From the NCBI RefSeq assembly GCF_030463535.1, contig NC_132878.1:40181554-40245553 (forward strand): a stretch of 64,000 nt of DNA. The letters run 5' to 3'. Each line of letters opens with the position of its first letter. The first letter of the stretch is position 1. Positions 1-17,390 of this stretch are shown here, in pieces. Source of the DNA: Salminus brasiliensis (Eukaryota; Chordata; Actinopteri; Characiformes; Bryconidae). Position numbers and translations under genes: made by a program. The notes below the pieces were generated by a model. It worked only from the letters and a program-made list of their open reading frames with translations, was not told the DNA's origin and ran no database searches.

Positions 1-419
1 ATATATATATATTCTCATCACATATTAGACTTAGTTTTGACCCGGGGAATTTAACCTTTCTCAACATGACTATCTCTGACACACCAATACAACCCAAGAA
101 TTCTTTTCAGTACGGTGTTCAAAACAACCAGGAGCCAATAACTCTTATTCTTATTCTTGCTCACATTGAAAGACATGATTTCACAACATTTTTAATAATA
201 TTATTCAAAATAATTGACAAACAATTCAAAGTCAGTTCCACACTACTGCTGTATGTATTGATGAATGTTGCAGCAGCTCCAAAGCATACATATAGTACTT
301 CAACCCAGCTTGGGTTAATTAGCTGGGTAGACAAGTTCTTAATGGCCAAGATCTTAGAAAAAAATAGTGCTGCAGCAGAATTGCATCTACTTCCAGAATA
401 ACAGCATTCATCAAGTTCT
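1..419. other. Unassigned AT-rich stretch
   Basis: It begins with a short (AT)n run at 1-12. Open frames on both strands at 66-401 and 161-349 overlap and show no recognisable domain. I see no P450 exon here. Confidence 0.5.
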
Positions 420-990
420 TTGGTCTGGATTTAGACCCAACCACAGCACTGAAATGCAGATATTAAAACTGATAGGCTAGAAAATCTTGTTGAAATGAAT
501 GGATATTCCCCTTATTTGGTTTATATCCTATTTGACTGATCGTTAGCAGTGTACCAGTTTATATAAATAATGTCTGCTCTCATCACATCACAAAGGGAAA
601 TATGGTGTTCCACAACAATCAATCCTGGGTCTGTTACTATTTATTATTATTGCTGCACTGGGTACAATAGCGCAGTGTACCGGTTCACAGTCCACAGTCT
701 TGTTTAATCACACCTCCACCCTATACAAACACTCTGCACTCACTACTAAAACTCCCTAGCACAGTCACACATTATCACCCACACAAGACCTCTCCCCACT
801 CACACTTCACCTGAATTCACACCCATCCAGTTTTTAAGCTGCTTTATACCAGTGCAATGTAAATGAGTAGTGAAGGATGGGTTCCCCCTTTTTCTTTGCC
901 ACCATCGTCCTTGGACTCGGATCTCTGTAAAGCTGCTTTGTGGCAACATTCGTTGTAAAAAGCGATGTATGAATACATTTCAACTTGAAT
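420..990 (+). repeat. LINE 3' fragment (RT remnant plus tail)
   Basis: The plus strand carries degenerate reverse transcriptase pieces (around 595-640, YGVPQQSILG-like) of the same family seen antisense at 55.8-56.2 kb. Next comes a 3' block at 680-840 that also occurs at 54750-54880 (CTCTGCAC, CACACCCATCCAGT). A typical fish LINE tail follows at 920-985 (TGTAAAGCTGCTTTGTGGCAAC). It lies just downstream of the last visible P450 exon. Confidence 0.7.
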
Positions 991-999
991 GTGACTTAC

Positions 1000-3900
1000 C
1001 AGCTATAAAGAAAGTGACAAAATTGTCAAGCATCCGTTCATTGTCTTCCTTGTCATTAACTTGGAGTTCCTCTACAAGAAAAACAAAAGACAAAAAAAAG
1101 CTAAGATGCTGAACTGATCATGAAACTGCTCATCTAAACAACAGTCAATATTTCTGTTAAAGCTCTTTATTTCAAACTGAACATCTACCCTTTAATCACA
1201 CCTTGGTTGCTTCGTTACTATTGTGATGGCGCACAGAGGCAAAATTATGAAAATTGTGAATAAAAAAAAAGAGAGTGCAGCTATTTAATGCTGCAACAGA
1301 CTGGTAGAGGGATTTTGGGCTATTTAACACATTTTAATAGTTTTGGACATGTACCGTATTAGGCATAAGAGGCTGTTTAAATAATCAGTGTTCCAAATTA
1401 CAAAGTAAATAAGAGAAATGGGGTACCAGCTGATTTGAGGATTTGGGTTAGAATGTCTTTGGGGACGTCTTCGCCACTTTCCACGGCACTCTTCCTCTCG
1501 TTTATCCACTTAGCTCCAGTTGTACGCAAGAGGTCAACAGCATCTCTTATCTCCTGCACCTTCTTTTTATTCTTTGGGAAGAACTATGTAAAAGCAAAAG
1601 ACCTATACCATTTTAGTGGATTAGTGCTGACATGAGAAACATGTTAACTTAAAAAAGTTAATTAAGTGTCTCACAGTAAAGAATGGATCTCGAAGACAAT
1701 GTATCATGCCTTGCAAACAAAGTTCTACGGCATGTGGAAACGGGGACTGGGGATTATTAAGCAAGTCCAAGTCAACCCCAAAAGCCACCTAAAGAGAAAG
1801 AATAATTTCACAATTAGTGTAAAGAACAACAACATGCATACTGATTCACCCCAACTAGGATGAACATTAGGTCACTTGTTTAGAATAGAGTAATCTTATG
1901 GCTATCCTCAGCCAGACATAACAGAAACACAAATCTGCTCCAGTTGTGGTTGAGTATTTAGGATTGAAAGCATACCACTGTTCCAAACTTATGCTAGATC
2001 AGGAAAAGTGGCTATGAAATCCTTTCCACTTAAAGGACTAACATTATTAGGAGTTTGGATGGAAAACATTACAACCTTGCAAATAACGTCCAGGGTGACA
2101 CAGTTGACCAGCTTGTGCATAGTGGCAGTTGACTGATCTTCTGCTATCTCCCCTAGCTTCTCCATAAGAGATTCTGCCTTCTCATTGAACGTTCCCATCA
2201 AACCTCGCAGGTAACTGTCCAGGGTTAGAAGATAAGCTGTTTGTAACTGTACCTTGTATTACATTTTAATTGATCATAAATGTATGAGTAATAAGGTGTC
2301 AACTCACGAGCTGCTAAAAGCTGGATCCATGATCCTGCGCTGCCGGTACCAGATGTCATGATCTACAGCAGTCACCAGTCCATGTCCCATAAACCTGTTA
2401 AGACATCCAAAAAAGGTGACCAATGTGTTCACTCAACTCTGTTCAAGAAAACTTGCAATAGAGATTCATTAGCTCGGAGGTAAAGTGTAGGCTGCGCTCC
2501 TCAGCAAGCTTCTTTGCAATGAACTCACTGAACTTGACACTGAGACTCCAAATAATTCTACTCCACTAAGTTTTCATAGGCCATGCATAATGCCCCCACA
2601 GATATGCATCACTGGGACAAGGACTCCCTCCCATCAGTGGGAACATACAGATTGCTATGTCTTGCATAGAAAAGCGTGGGTTGTATAGACGTACATTGTT
2701 CTTCGCTTCACTCCACCGACAAAGAGCATCCTTAAAATGCAATCAACCGTTTTATTTTGTGCAAGGAGACAAAGCAAAAGTAAAGTTAACATCAGACTGG
2801 AAACAAGTGAACATTCTTCTCTGAAGGTGCGCACTGTTCATTTGATATGGGCTATGTAATACTGTCTTACTGAAGTGATGAGTGAGTCAGAGTGAATATG
2901 TATCACCAATGATCTGAGTATTCATGTGAATTCTCCAAAAACAATACTGCTCAAGTCTTCCAGAGTGCTGAGCAAGAAATCGTGCTGTCTACTGGTTGAA
3001 CTAACACTTCTGGAGAGCTATAGAATTTCAGTCATGGCGACAGCATGTGAAGCCCACTTCACGGATCGTCATATCCTACACTTGCTATGTCTAAGACTTT
3101 TAAGACTATTCTAAGAGAAATACCACCCAAACTGTCTGAGTAAAGCCATAGGATGCAAAGCAGCTTACCTTCGTCCAAACAGGTGGAATAGACGTTTGTA
3201 GACAGCAGGATCTTTGATGTACTTGGGGGACATCAAAATCTCCTACAGTACCAAAACAAAGAATATTGACTAATCTAGGTTTTTAATGTCTTATAAGCTG
3301 GGTTAACTGTAAACACATAGGAAATTCATACCTTTGTAGCCTCAGGGCAGGTGACCACTAGTGACACATTGTGGAAGCTGTTAAGTCTGTAGATTGGGCC
3401 ATACATTTCAGTCCTGTAAAATATGAGAACACACTATCATATCATCAACCACAAAGTGTTTTACATGAGACCAGAATGTAGTTCATGGCATGATTTAGCC
3501 TTTTCTAAGTTGCACATCTGTACTTGTGTGTGTATACAGAACAGCAGAAGCTACCCCTTATGTTAGCTAGTGTGAGAGAGGGAGAGAGAGGGAGATCAGA
3601 ATATGCCAGTTATGCCAGCTATCGACACGGTGCAGGGTGCAGGGTGAACGCGATAATAAAACAGTCATTAGCCGTTATTTTATAACCTCGTGAAAGATAA
3701 GGCAAAGGCAAGGGGGGAGTGTGCAGAGCTAGACAGAGCTAACGTCTTACCATTCCAGCATTTTGTCGTGCACGAGGCGATCCGACTTCATTTCTTCCAT
3801 AAATGCACGCGTATGGCCCAGAAGAAAACTTGGAAAAACAACAGAGCTTTCATATGTCATCTTCTTTCTTTTTTTTTTCTTTGGACATAAATATATAAAA

Positions 3901-4205
3901 GACTCACTGATAGTTTGTATGTATATATATATATAAAAAAAAAAAAAAAGTAACTAACTAGCTAACTCTGACAAACAAGCCCCGCCTGAGCGAGCCGTTA
4001 CCCACACATTAGCTAGCTTGCATGTTCGTGAGGAAGACCTGAACCAGATGTCTTACCTGTCCCGTGGAGGTCCAGGGATGTGGTCATATTTCTTGTGAAT
4101 ATACCAGACATAAAGACAATATCCAACAAACGCAATTACAACAGCGCAGAGCAGGTAGAAAAGCAGGTGAGCTACCAAAGTCGCAGCTGCCTGATACACC
4201 GCCAT
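1000..4205 (-). CDS. cyp46a1: Cholesterol 24-hydroxylase-like cytochrome P450 (CYP46A1 family), 5' nine coding exons; C-terminus beyond left edge
   Basis: Membrane-anchored ER monooxygenase; CYP46A1 24-hydroxylates cholesterol. Coding exons on the minus strand: 4057-4205, 3751-3828, 3332-3413, 3169-3242, 2308-2394, 2076-2214, 1675-1788, 1427-1583, 1000-1071. All have GT donors and AG acceptors, and phases join into 317 codons plus one base. Visible features: a hydrophobic N-terminal anchor (about residues 5-35), then the proline-rich hinge HIPGPPRDS; FLLGHTRAF; YGPIYRLNSFHNVSLVVTCP; the C-helix W143YRQRR; FNEKAESLMEKLGEIAED; ILTQILK; and the start of the I-helix, LDNFVTFFIAG, exactly where the next exon should supply HET. 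These blocks match CYP46A1 as I remember it better than other P450 families. The ExxR and heme-cysteine exons are not in the window. Nothing in 1-999 resembles them, so they lie off the left edge or are lost. Fish may carry several CYP46A1 paralogues, so the exact orthologue is unsettled. Confidence 0.88.
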
Positions 4206-4296
4206 CCTGGGTGCTGTGAGACCTGTGTCAGATCAGTGATAACCTCCCGATGACATTTCCCAGTTTTAAGGGGAACTTGTAGTGGCACAGTCCACC

Positions 4297-4322
4297 AAAA
4301 AAAAAAAAAAAAAAAAAAAAAA
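4297..4322. repeat. Poly(A) tract 90 bp upstream of the P450 start codon
   Basis: An uninterrupted run of 26 A lies between the cyp46a1-like ATG (4205) and a GC-richer segment (4323-4500) that probably contains the promoter. It could be an old retroposon tail or a simple repeat. Confidence 0.8.
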
Positions 4323-4510
4323 GGGGTCGGGCTTCCGGGTCTCAGAACAATGGCCCGCGGTGTTTCAGACGGCAGAGGGCAGTGCTTTCTTACTACTCCT
4401 CGTGCTGGCCAGACGAACAGGCCGGGGCGCTTGCCAGGGCTTTTGGTCCCCATGCAGTCAAAGCTCAGTCACAGGGCCTTAGAATGAGCCTAATTCCCCG
4501 GTGCCCCTTC
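4323..4510 (-). promoter_or_regulatory. Putative 5' flank/promoter of the CYP46A1-like gene
   Basis: A GC-richer segment directly upstream of the P450 first exon, between the poly(A) tract and AT-rich DNA. No TATA box or start site can be assigned with confidence. The call rests on position and base composition only. Confidence 0.3.
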
Positions 4511-5239
4511 ACACATTTTCTGCCAGCTCATTTCTAAGCTTATCTATCAGCCCTGTCAGGAGCTGACCTCTCACATAGCAGTCCCCAAGCATCAGAGCCA
4601 TGTTTGTAAGCCTACACTTAGCCAAGATAGACTTCTACCTTTTCACTACAGTAACAGTTAGACTTGATTGCTTGCTGGATAGGAACAAGATCCTTTAATG
4701 ATAGACCATATGGACATACTGTATGCCACTTGAAGTAACAGTGACTGAGGCCAAGTCAAAGGCCCATCAGTAAATCATGATGCTACAATAATCAGTCTCA
4801 GCTATACATATATTTGTGGTACTGGTGAATGGTAGCTGGTGTCATAATGACTGTTTGTGTTGTGTTACAGTTTCTACCCTGCAGGCGATACACAAGGATA
4901 TTCGATTCCTTTCAGCTTGTGATGGTAAATTTGGAGCCAAGTGTTAGACAGGCTCCCTCAGCAGTATCAGTGCAACCCTGATGATTAGATGTCTTCATCA
5001 CTGAGAGTACCGCTGGGCTGATAACATTCAACACCACAATACTGGCCACAATTAGCAAGGTATAACAATATTTGATGATATTTAAAACAATGAAGGACCC
5101 ACACTGCTGGTCAGTGCTGGCCAGGTGTGTGTTCTCACTGCCCTTTTGCACTGCCATGAATGGGTTAGATGCAGATGTTGAATTGTGTTAATAACAAAAA
5201 AGCACAACACTGGCACTGCTACACTTTGCATATCTACGT
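4511..5239. other. Unassigned intergenic stretch
   Basis: No gene or recognisable repeat family. The open frame at 4912-5157 (minus) has no recognisable motif. Confidence 0.4.
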
Positions 5240-5286
5240 ATGTAGTTGGATTAGACTTAATGAGAATATGCCAGAATATGTCAGCA

Positions 5287-5362
5287 TGATAATAAAATAT
5301 GTACGCACAATAATAAAATATTTACGTACGATAATAAAATATCTACGTACGATAATAAAATA
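5287..5362. repeat. Short minisatellite, about 21-bp unit, near 4 copies
   Basis: Repeats of AATAATAAAATATNTACGTACG. The seed GATAATAAAATAG occurs once in the parental intron 1 (3651-3665) and in copy 2 (6705-6717), so the array expanded only in this copy. Confidence 0.8.
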
Positions 5363-5444
5363 TGCATTATCCGTTATATGACCTCGTGAAAGATAAGGCA
5401 AAGATAGAGGGGAGAAAGTGTATCAGACAGAACAAGCTTCTTAC

Positions 5445-5466
5445 CATTCAAGAAATTTGTCGTGGC
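5445..5466 (-). pseudogene. Truncated ghost of CYP46A1-like exon 2 (3' edge)
   Basis: Only the last 22 bases of exon 2 and its donor (TTACCATTCAAGAAATTTGT) remain. The rest of the exon is deleted, and the sequence resumes in the intron-1-like CTAGTTTTAGTATG. Confidence 0.75.
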
Positions 5467-5629
5467 TAAAAACTAGTTTTAGTATGTGATCTTTTTTTCC
5501 AACATGAATATAAAACACTCATTGATAGTTTGTATGCATATATAAAACATAATATATATTAGAAAAACAAAAAAAAAGTTACTCTGATAGTTAACTTCGA
5601 CAAAACAAGCTGTCACCTACATATTGGCA

Positions 5630-5672
5630 TGTTCATAAGAAAACAGCAAACAGATTTCTTACTTGTCCCATG
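5630..5672 (-). pseudogene. Ghost of CYP46A1-like exon 1 donor region
   Basis: The segment CATGTTCATAAGAAAACAG...TTCTTACTTGTCCCATGGG parallels 4021-4066 of the real gene, which spans the exon 1 donor. About 14 exon bases and the GTAAG donor are recognisable. Similarity stops just inside exon 1, so the duplication breakpoint fell in that exon. Confidence 0.65.
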
Positions 5673-6612
5673 GGAAAAAAGCACAACAGCACAACACTGG
5701 CCCTGCTTCACTTATATCTGCATGTCTACATATGTAGTTTGATTAGACTTAGTTTTGTACTCTCTTATATCTTATTACACCAGTGTAACCTTAGTATTGT
5801 AAACAAAAGAAAGAAAAAATAATGTTTCATTAGCTTTCATATATTCAGAATCTTGAAACAATCAGAAGCCCCCAGCAAATGGCATACATTATTAAATGCA
5901 TACTACATATTAAATACAATAACTACTACAACAAAAAAGTTTGACAGCGTTCCATTCCAGGTAAAACATGTAGAGCTGACTGATGACTAATGCTGGGAAA
6001 CCTAAATTCATCTATCATAAATCAACTCTGTTTGACTCAGTGACCTTTACCATTTTTCCTTGTGTTGTATAGAGGTCAGAAGGCAGCCCTGCACTGAAAT
6101 CATATCGACACTATGGAATTTTATTACTTCCTATTCTCTCTTTAATCCTGGTCTAAGATCAGACTGACAGACATGGATATATGCGCATATCGCTGCTGTC
6201 CAAAGAAAACCATGTATCTCCACGTTTTTAGTTTTCTCCATGGTTTAAGGCCCTGTAGCTGATCTGTACGCTGTGTAAATAATTCTGGATAAATAGACCA
6301 ATCAAAATGCTCCACATGACTTGGACTTGGACTTAATGTCCATTCAAAGCCTTCTCCTATAAAGTCACCAATTTGGAGATACATGTTTTTCATTGGACAG
6401 TGACCACATAACCACAGAACCACAGAAATCTTATTCGGCAGAAAGTGGGCCAGCTACCAGTGCTATTAAGTAATAAGCATTTCATGTTTTTGTATGTGTG
6501 TGAAACCTACATATTTAGATTTTTTCCATCTTGGCTGGAAAAACCCTTTCATTGGTATAGGAGCTTTACATTATGTAAAGGGTCTTTAGGGAGCTAAAAC
6601 GTTCTTCTAAAA

Positions 6613-8049
6613 CGACATATGTAGTTTGATTAGACTTAATGAGAATATACAGAATATGCCAGTTATGCCAGCTATTGACACGGTGCTGGGTGCAGGGTGA
6701 ACGCGATAATAAAATAGCCATTAGCCGTTATGTAACCTTGTGAAAGATAAGGCAAAGGTAAGGGGGAGAAAGTGCATCAGTGAGAACAAGCTTCTTACTA
6801 TTCCAGGAATTTGTCTTGGACGAGACGATCCGAGTTCATTTCGTTCATAAATATACACGTATGGCCCAGCAAAAAACTTGGAAAAACTAGTTTTAGTATG
6901 TCATTTTTTTTCCAACATGAATATAAAACACTCATTGATAGTTTATATGCGTATAAAAACCTAATACATATTAGAAAAACAAAAAAAAGTTACTCTGATA
7001 GTTAACTTCGACAAAACAAGCTGTTACCTACATATTGGCAAACAGATTTCTTACTAAGCACAACAGCACAACACTGGCCCTGCTTCACTTATATCTGCAT
7101 GTCTACATATGTAGTTTGATTAGACTTAGTTTTGTACTCTCTTATATCTTATTACACCAGTGTAACCTTAGTATTGTAAACAAAAGAAAGAAAAAATAAT
7201 GTTTCATTAGCTTTCATATATTCAGAATCTTGAAACAATCAGAAGCCCCCAGCAAATGGCATACATTATTAAATGCATACTACATATTAAATACAATAAC
7301 TACTACAACAAAAAAGTTTGACAGCGTTCCATTCCAGGTAAAACATGTAGAGCTGACTGATGACTAATGCTGGGAAACCTAAATTCATCTATCATAAATC
7401 AACTCTGTTTGACTCAGTGACCTTTACCATTTTTCCTTGTGTTGTATAGAGGTCAGAAGGCAGCCCTGCACTGAAATCATATCAACACTATGGAATTTTA
7501 TTACTTCCTATTCTCTCTTTAATCCTGGTCTAAGATCAGACTGACAGACATGGATATATGCGCATATCGCTGCTGTCCAAAGAAAACCATGTATCTCCAC
7601 GTTTTTAGTTTTCTCCATGGTTTAAGCCCTGATCTGTACACTGTGTAAATAATTCTGGATAAACAGACCAATCAAAATGCTTGTCCTTAATGTCCATTCA
7701 AAGCCTTCTCCTATAAAGTCACCAATTTGGAGATACATGTTTTTCATTGGACAGTGACCACATAACCACAGAAATCTTATTTGGCAGAAAGTGGGCCAGC
7801 TACCAGTGCTATTAAGTAATAAGCATTTCATGTTTTTGTATGTGTGTGAAACCTACATATTTAGATTTTTTCCATCTTGGCTGGAAAACCCCTTTCATTG
7901 GTATAGGAGCTTTACATTACGTAAAGGTTATCTAAGCTTTAAGAAGCCTTTTTTTACAACTCATTAGCAAAAATAGTTCTTTAAAGAACCACCCAACCCA
8001 AAGAAAGGGTCTTTAGGGAGCTAAAAACATTTTTTTCTAAAACGACATT
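6613..8049. repeat. Tandem duplication, copy 2
   Basis: Second copy of the 1.37-kb unit. It keeps a longer version of the P450-derived part (6650-7020) and extra sequence near its end (7925-8000) that copy 1 lacks. Small indels between copies (for example around 6250-6320 against 7625-7685) show both have drifted since duplication. Confidence 0.85.
6799..6876 (-). pseudogene. Ghost copy of CYP46A1-like exon 2
   Basis: This 78-bp segment matches P450 exon 2 (3751-3828) in length and translation (FLLGHTCIFMNEMNSDRL against FLLGHTRAFMEEMKSDRL). It keeps the splice acceptor and the GTAAG donor. The split terminal codon changed from TG|G to TA|G, which would make a stop if spliced as in the parent gene. 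It lies 2.6 kb upstream of the parent first exon, in the same orientation. Confidence 0.85.
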
Positions 8050-10399
8050 TCATGTGAACCAAACTTTGTGGAATCTTCCTCCATAGTTTATTCCCCTTTT
8101 CTCTAAACTATAGCCATCGTTCCCAGCCCCCTTTTGAATACAAAGAGCCTTTTGATCCCACAGCTTTGTTTGTTTCCGATGGAGAAGATAGAGCAGGTTT
8201 GTAGAAGAATAAACAAAAGGCAAAGTGGAACTCTCTGCTCGTTCCTGGGCGTCCTAATATGAAACTGTGGCCTGGGCTCGGCAATTGAAACCAGATTGCC
8301 ACACATATGCGAAAGCCTTATTGCCCAGGCAGAACGCTCGACTGTCCCTGGATGTTCCTGGTTAAGGCCCAGGCAGGCAACGGAAAGGCAAAGCAATTAA
8401 AAGTTATTCTTGCCCTGCCCCCAACCCCTGCTGCAGATATAGCAGTGATGATGGGTATTTTGATTGTCATGCCAAATCGCACTCTGGGAAACATGCGGAG
8501 GCTGGCAGCTTCGTGTCGATCAGGGCCGATGCTTACAAGCTTGAGTGAGCTTTTCATGTGGCACTCTTCTGATGTGATGATTGACTTGACTCATCATGTG
8601 ATACATAAGATTTTTACTCATCTTTGTATTTATTGCAACACAGATTTTAGCTTGCAGAGCATTAAACATACAGTTTATGGTGTTTTTTTTCCTTTGATTT
8701 ACTGTTAAAGTGATATGAGACAAAATGATTTCCCTTTTTCGAATCAGAGTGTCCTGAAGGTCAAAGCCTCAGCACAGTTAAGAAAATAAGACAATAAATA
8801 CTGTACAGTTACACATCTAACATAAACAAATATAGTGCTTGCCATTACTGATATAAAAAAATAAACAATGGCAAGTAAATCCCTTCACAATAATAACACC
8901 ACAATGACCAACTGTAATGGTATACAGATTAATTTGAATATACTTTAAATAAAGTGCCATCCTTAAAAAAAAAGGCGCATACAAATGTGTATGCACTTGA
9001 AAATGATTCCTGAAAAGATGTCTGGAGCACACACGTTAACAATATATACAGCTCCCAAGCAATGCACCATCATATACAATAAAACAATAGAAAGCTCACA
9101 GAAAATAGAACTGCACAGAAAACACACACACAACATATTACCCATCCATGTTCTAAAACATGCACTTCTTTTAGTGCTCCTCTACTTGTCAACCTGAAAT
9201 TGGAGGTTCTGACTTTAAGCTTTAATTGAAGAGGTAAATGAACTGTGCTACCTGTGAATTGAGTTCCCCTGAGTTGGCAGTGGAAGTTAATGTCCGGTCA
9301 GCCTCTCAAATGTCCCCACAACCTCAAACTACAAGTCTTTACCAAAGGATGAGCCTGATGTGCTTTGTCAGAATGGAACTTCGTCAAAACCTGAAAACAT
9401 TTGTTGTTGAGCAGGAATTGGAATTATTGAGTGTTTATGGGTTTATGACCACTGTGCTTTCATGGAAGCTGTTAATGTAGCTGTAGATGACTGCCATGTA
9501 AACATTTGAAAAGTTGTGATCCAATCGTAAGGCATATAACCTAACATAAACTTAGTCTGGACAGACAATTATAATGTATTATGCTTCAGATTTTTCCCAT
9601 AACACCTGAAATAGCAAACAAAGTATTCATTCATCCGTGTTTACTTTTGAATAAAATAAATAAATGATGAATAAGACAACAGATTCCAAACTAAACCACA
9701 GTGGTCATGTTTGTGTTCCGGTTTATGTGCTGGCAAGTTCTCTCCTCTATCATGACACAACACCAGTTTCAGGGGAAAAGCTCCCCACACAAATACTTTC
9801 CCATGCCTAGGAAAAAAAAAATCCTTGAACTGCCTCAATGCAAACACAGATTCTGTTTGATCACGGAAGATGTTGCTAAGCCTGGAACTTTGACCAGCGT
9901 TTAAACTCGCTCCGTATGGCTTGTCTGACCTTTCTTTCCTAAAGCCATTTAAACTGAGTGACTAGCTGAACAAGTCAATGTCAGGTCAGTCATATTTTCT
10001 GTAGTCATAGCAGCATTTTACATTAACTGGATTTGTTGCTGAAAGAGTGTTGCTGTTGTTGAGAGTTTCCATCTGTTCACAACTTTGAAGTACATTCTGG
10101 AATTAGAAAAATGTGTGGCTACTCCCATATACCTTTTGACAGCTTTGACATATTTGACATATGAAAAAAAAAAACGAGTGTGCTTGTCTGTGTGCTATCT
10201 TTGACCTCTGTGCAGAAAAGCTCCTAACACTGAAGTCAAAAGCACACAGATGGCAGGGAACCATGCTTAAAAACATGTTGCACATTTAAGAGGCTGGAAA
10301 GCAGCTGTGGGATGGTTTACGTGTGAACGCGGCGTGAATTTCAACGACTGAAGTTGAACTTCATACAGACAGGTTTGGCAGTGGCCTTGGGGCATTTGA
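8050..10399. other. Region between the duplication and ism2; probable ism2 3' UTR/flank and candidate conserved non-coding DNA
   Basis: No gene recognised. 8200-8580 is noticeably richer in G and C than its surroundings and shows no repeat signature. 8640-10399 lies directly downstream of the ism2 stop on the minus strand and may include its 3' UTR. A reverse-complement poly(A) signal (TTTATT) near 8631 is one possible end, not demonstrated. Open frames here have no domain. Confidence 0.35.
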
Positions 10400-16608
<6,209 letters not shown>

Positions 16609-17390
16609 GCCGCACAGGTTAAGCGCTCCTTTGGGGGTGTTCTGGGGGGGCTTAACTGAAGCACCGCTGGGCTATACCCGTTTGCGTCCTCCGTCGAGCT
16701 GATTGAAGTTGCAGACCAGAAACATGGACTTTACGCTTCGTGAGGGAAAATGCTCACTGCAAAAACACTGGCGTGTTGGGCAGCTGGCTCCCGCGCCAAG
16801 GCGCACTCACCCAGCGCTTCTCAGTAGTACTGTACTCGCGTTTGACCAGTCGCTGCTGGTTTAGAGTGGATACGTGCTGTTCAGTAGTCCTCCAGCCCTG
16901 AGCAGACTCCCCAGAATGAAAGTCAGTCGCCTTTAAACACGCCTTTAAGGACTTCTCGAAACGGCTTGCCTACGTACTCCTCCATCAGTGCGCACCGATT
17001 CATGCTTATGTGCAGTCACAGTTTCCCCTTATAACCCCCCCACACCCACCCCCACACCCACCATCGCAGAAACTCTCGTGGAGCTCAGAAGACTGAGACA
17101 CTGTACCATGTGTTGCGTTAACCCCTTCAACTTTACGAGCCTCAGTACTCAGTATATGCATCCACACTCACTGGACTTTACACACTGGCAGTCAAGTCAA
17201 GAACTTGACTAGTGTTCAGCATTGTGTTCACTCAGTCTGCTTTCCCAAAGTAGGGCATGTCTTAGCCATGCAAGATGCCATTAGCAGCATTTTGTCCTCA
17301 ATGTCCTCTAGTCTTGAAGACAGCACTAGCCTCTCTTGTCATACTTTCCTAAAGTTTTTTTTATTTTTTTTTTATTTTTTTTAATTAACC
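16609..17390. other. ism2 5' flank
   Basis: Upstream of the ism2 start codon. 16610-17060 is moderately GC-rich and probably includes the 5' UTR and promoter. 17035-17064 is a short CCCACAC/CCCCCA-rich repeat. No coding exon recognised. Confidence 0.4.

Larger units (their letters stand above)
5240..6612. repeat. Tandem duplication, copy 1
   Basis: The stretch 5690-6600 is nearly identical to 7065-7980. The two copies are arranged head to tail with a period near 1.37 kb. The junction at about 6610 joins the unit end (AAAACGACAT, also at 8040-8049) to the unit start (ATGTAGTTTGATTAGAC). The first part, 5240-5680, is derived from intron 1 and exon edges of the adjacent CYP46A1-like gene. The remainder (5690-6600) is unrelated to that gene. 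Confidence 0.85.

Noticed and set aside
3690-3890. Plus-strand frame over P450 exon 2
   Set aside because: Antisense to the conserved exon 2 peptide, with no conservation of its own.
4172-4453. 93-codon minus-strand frame upstream of the P450 start
   Set aside because: Runs through the poly(A/T) tract (poly-Phe) in a frame different from the P450 exon.
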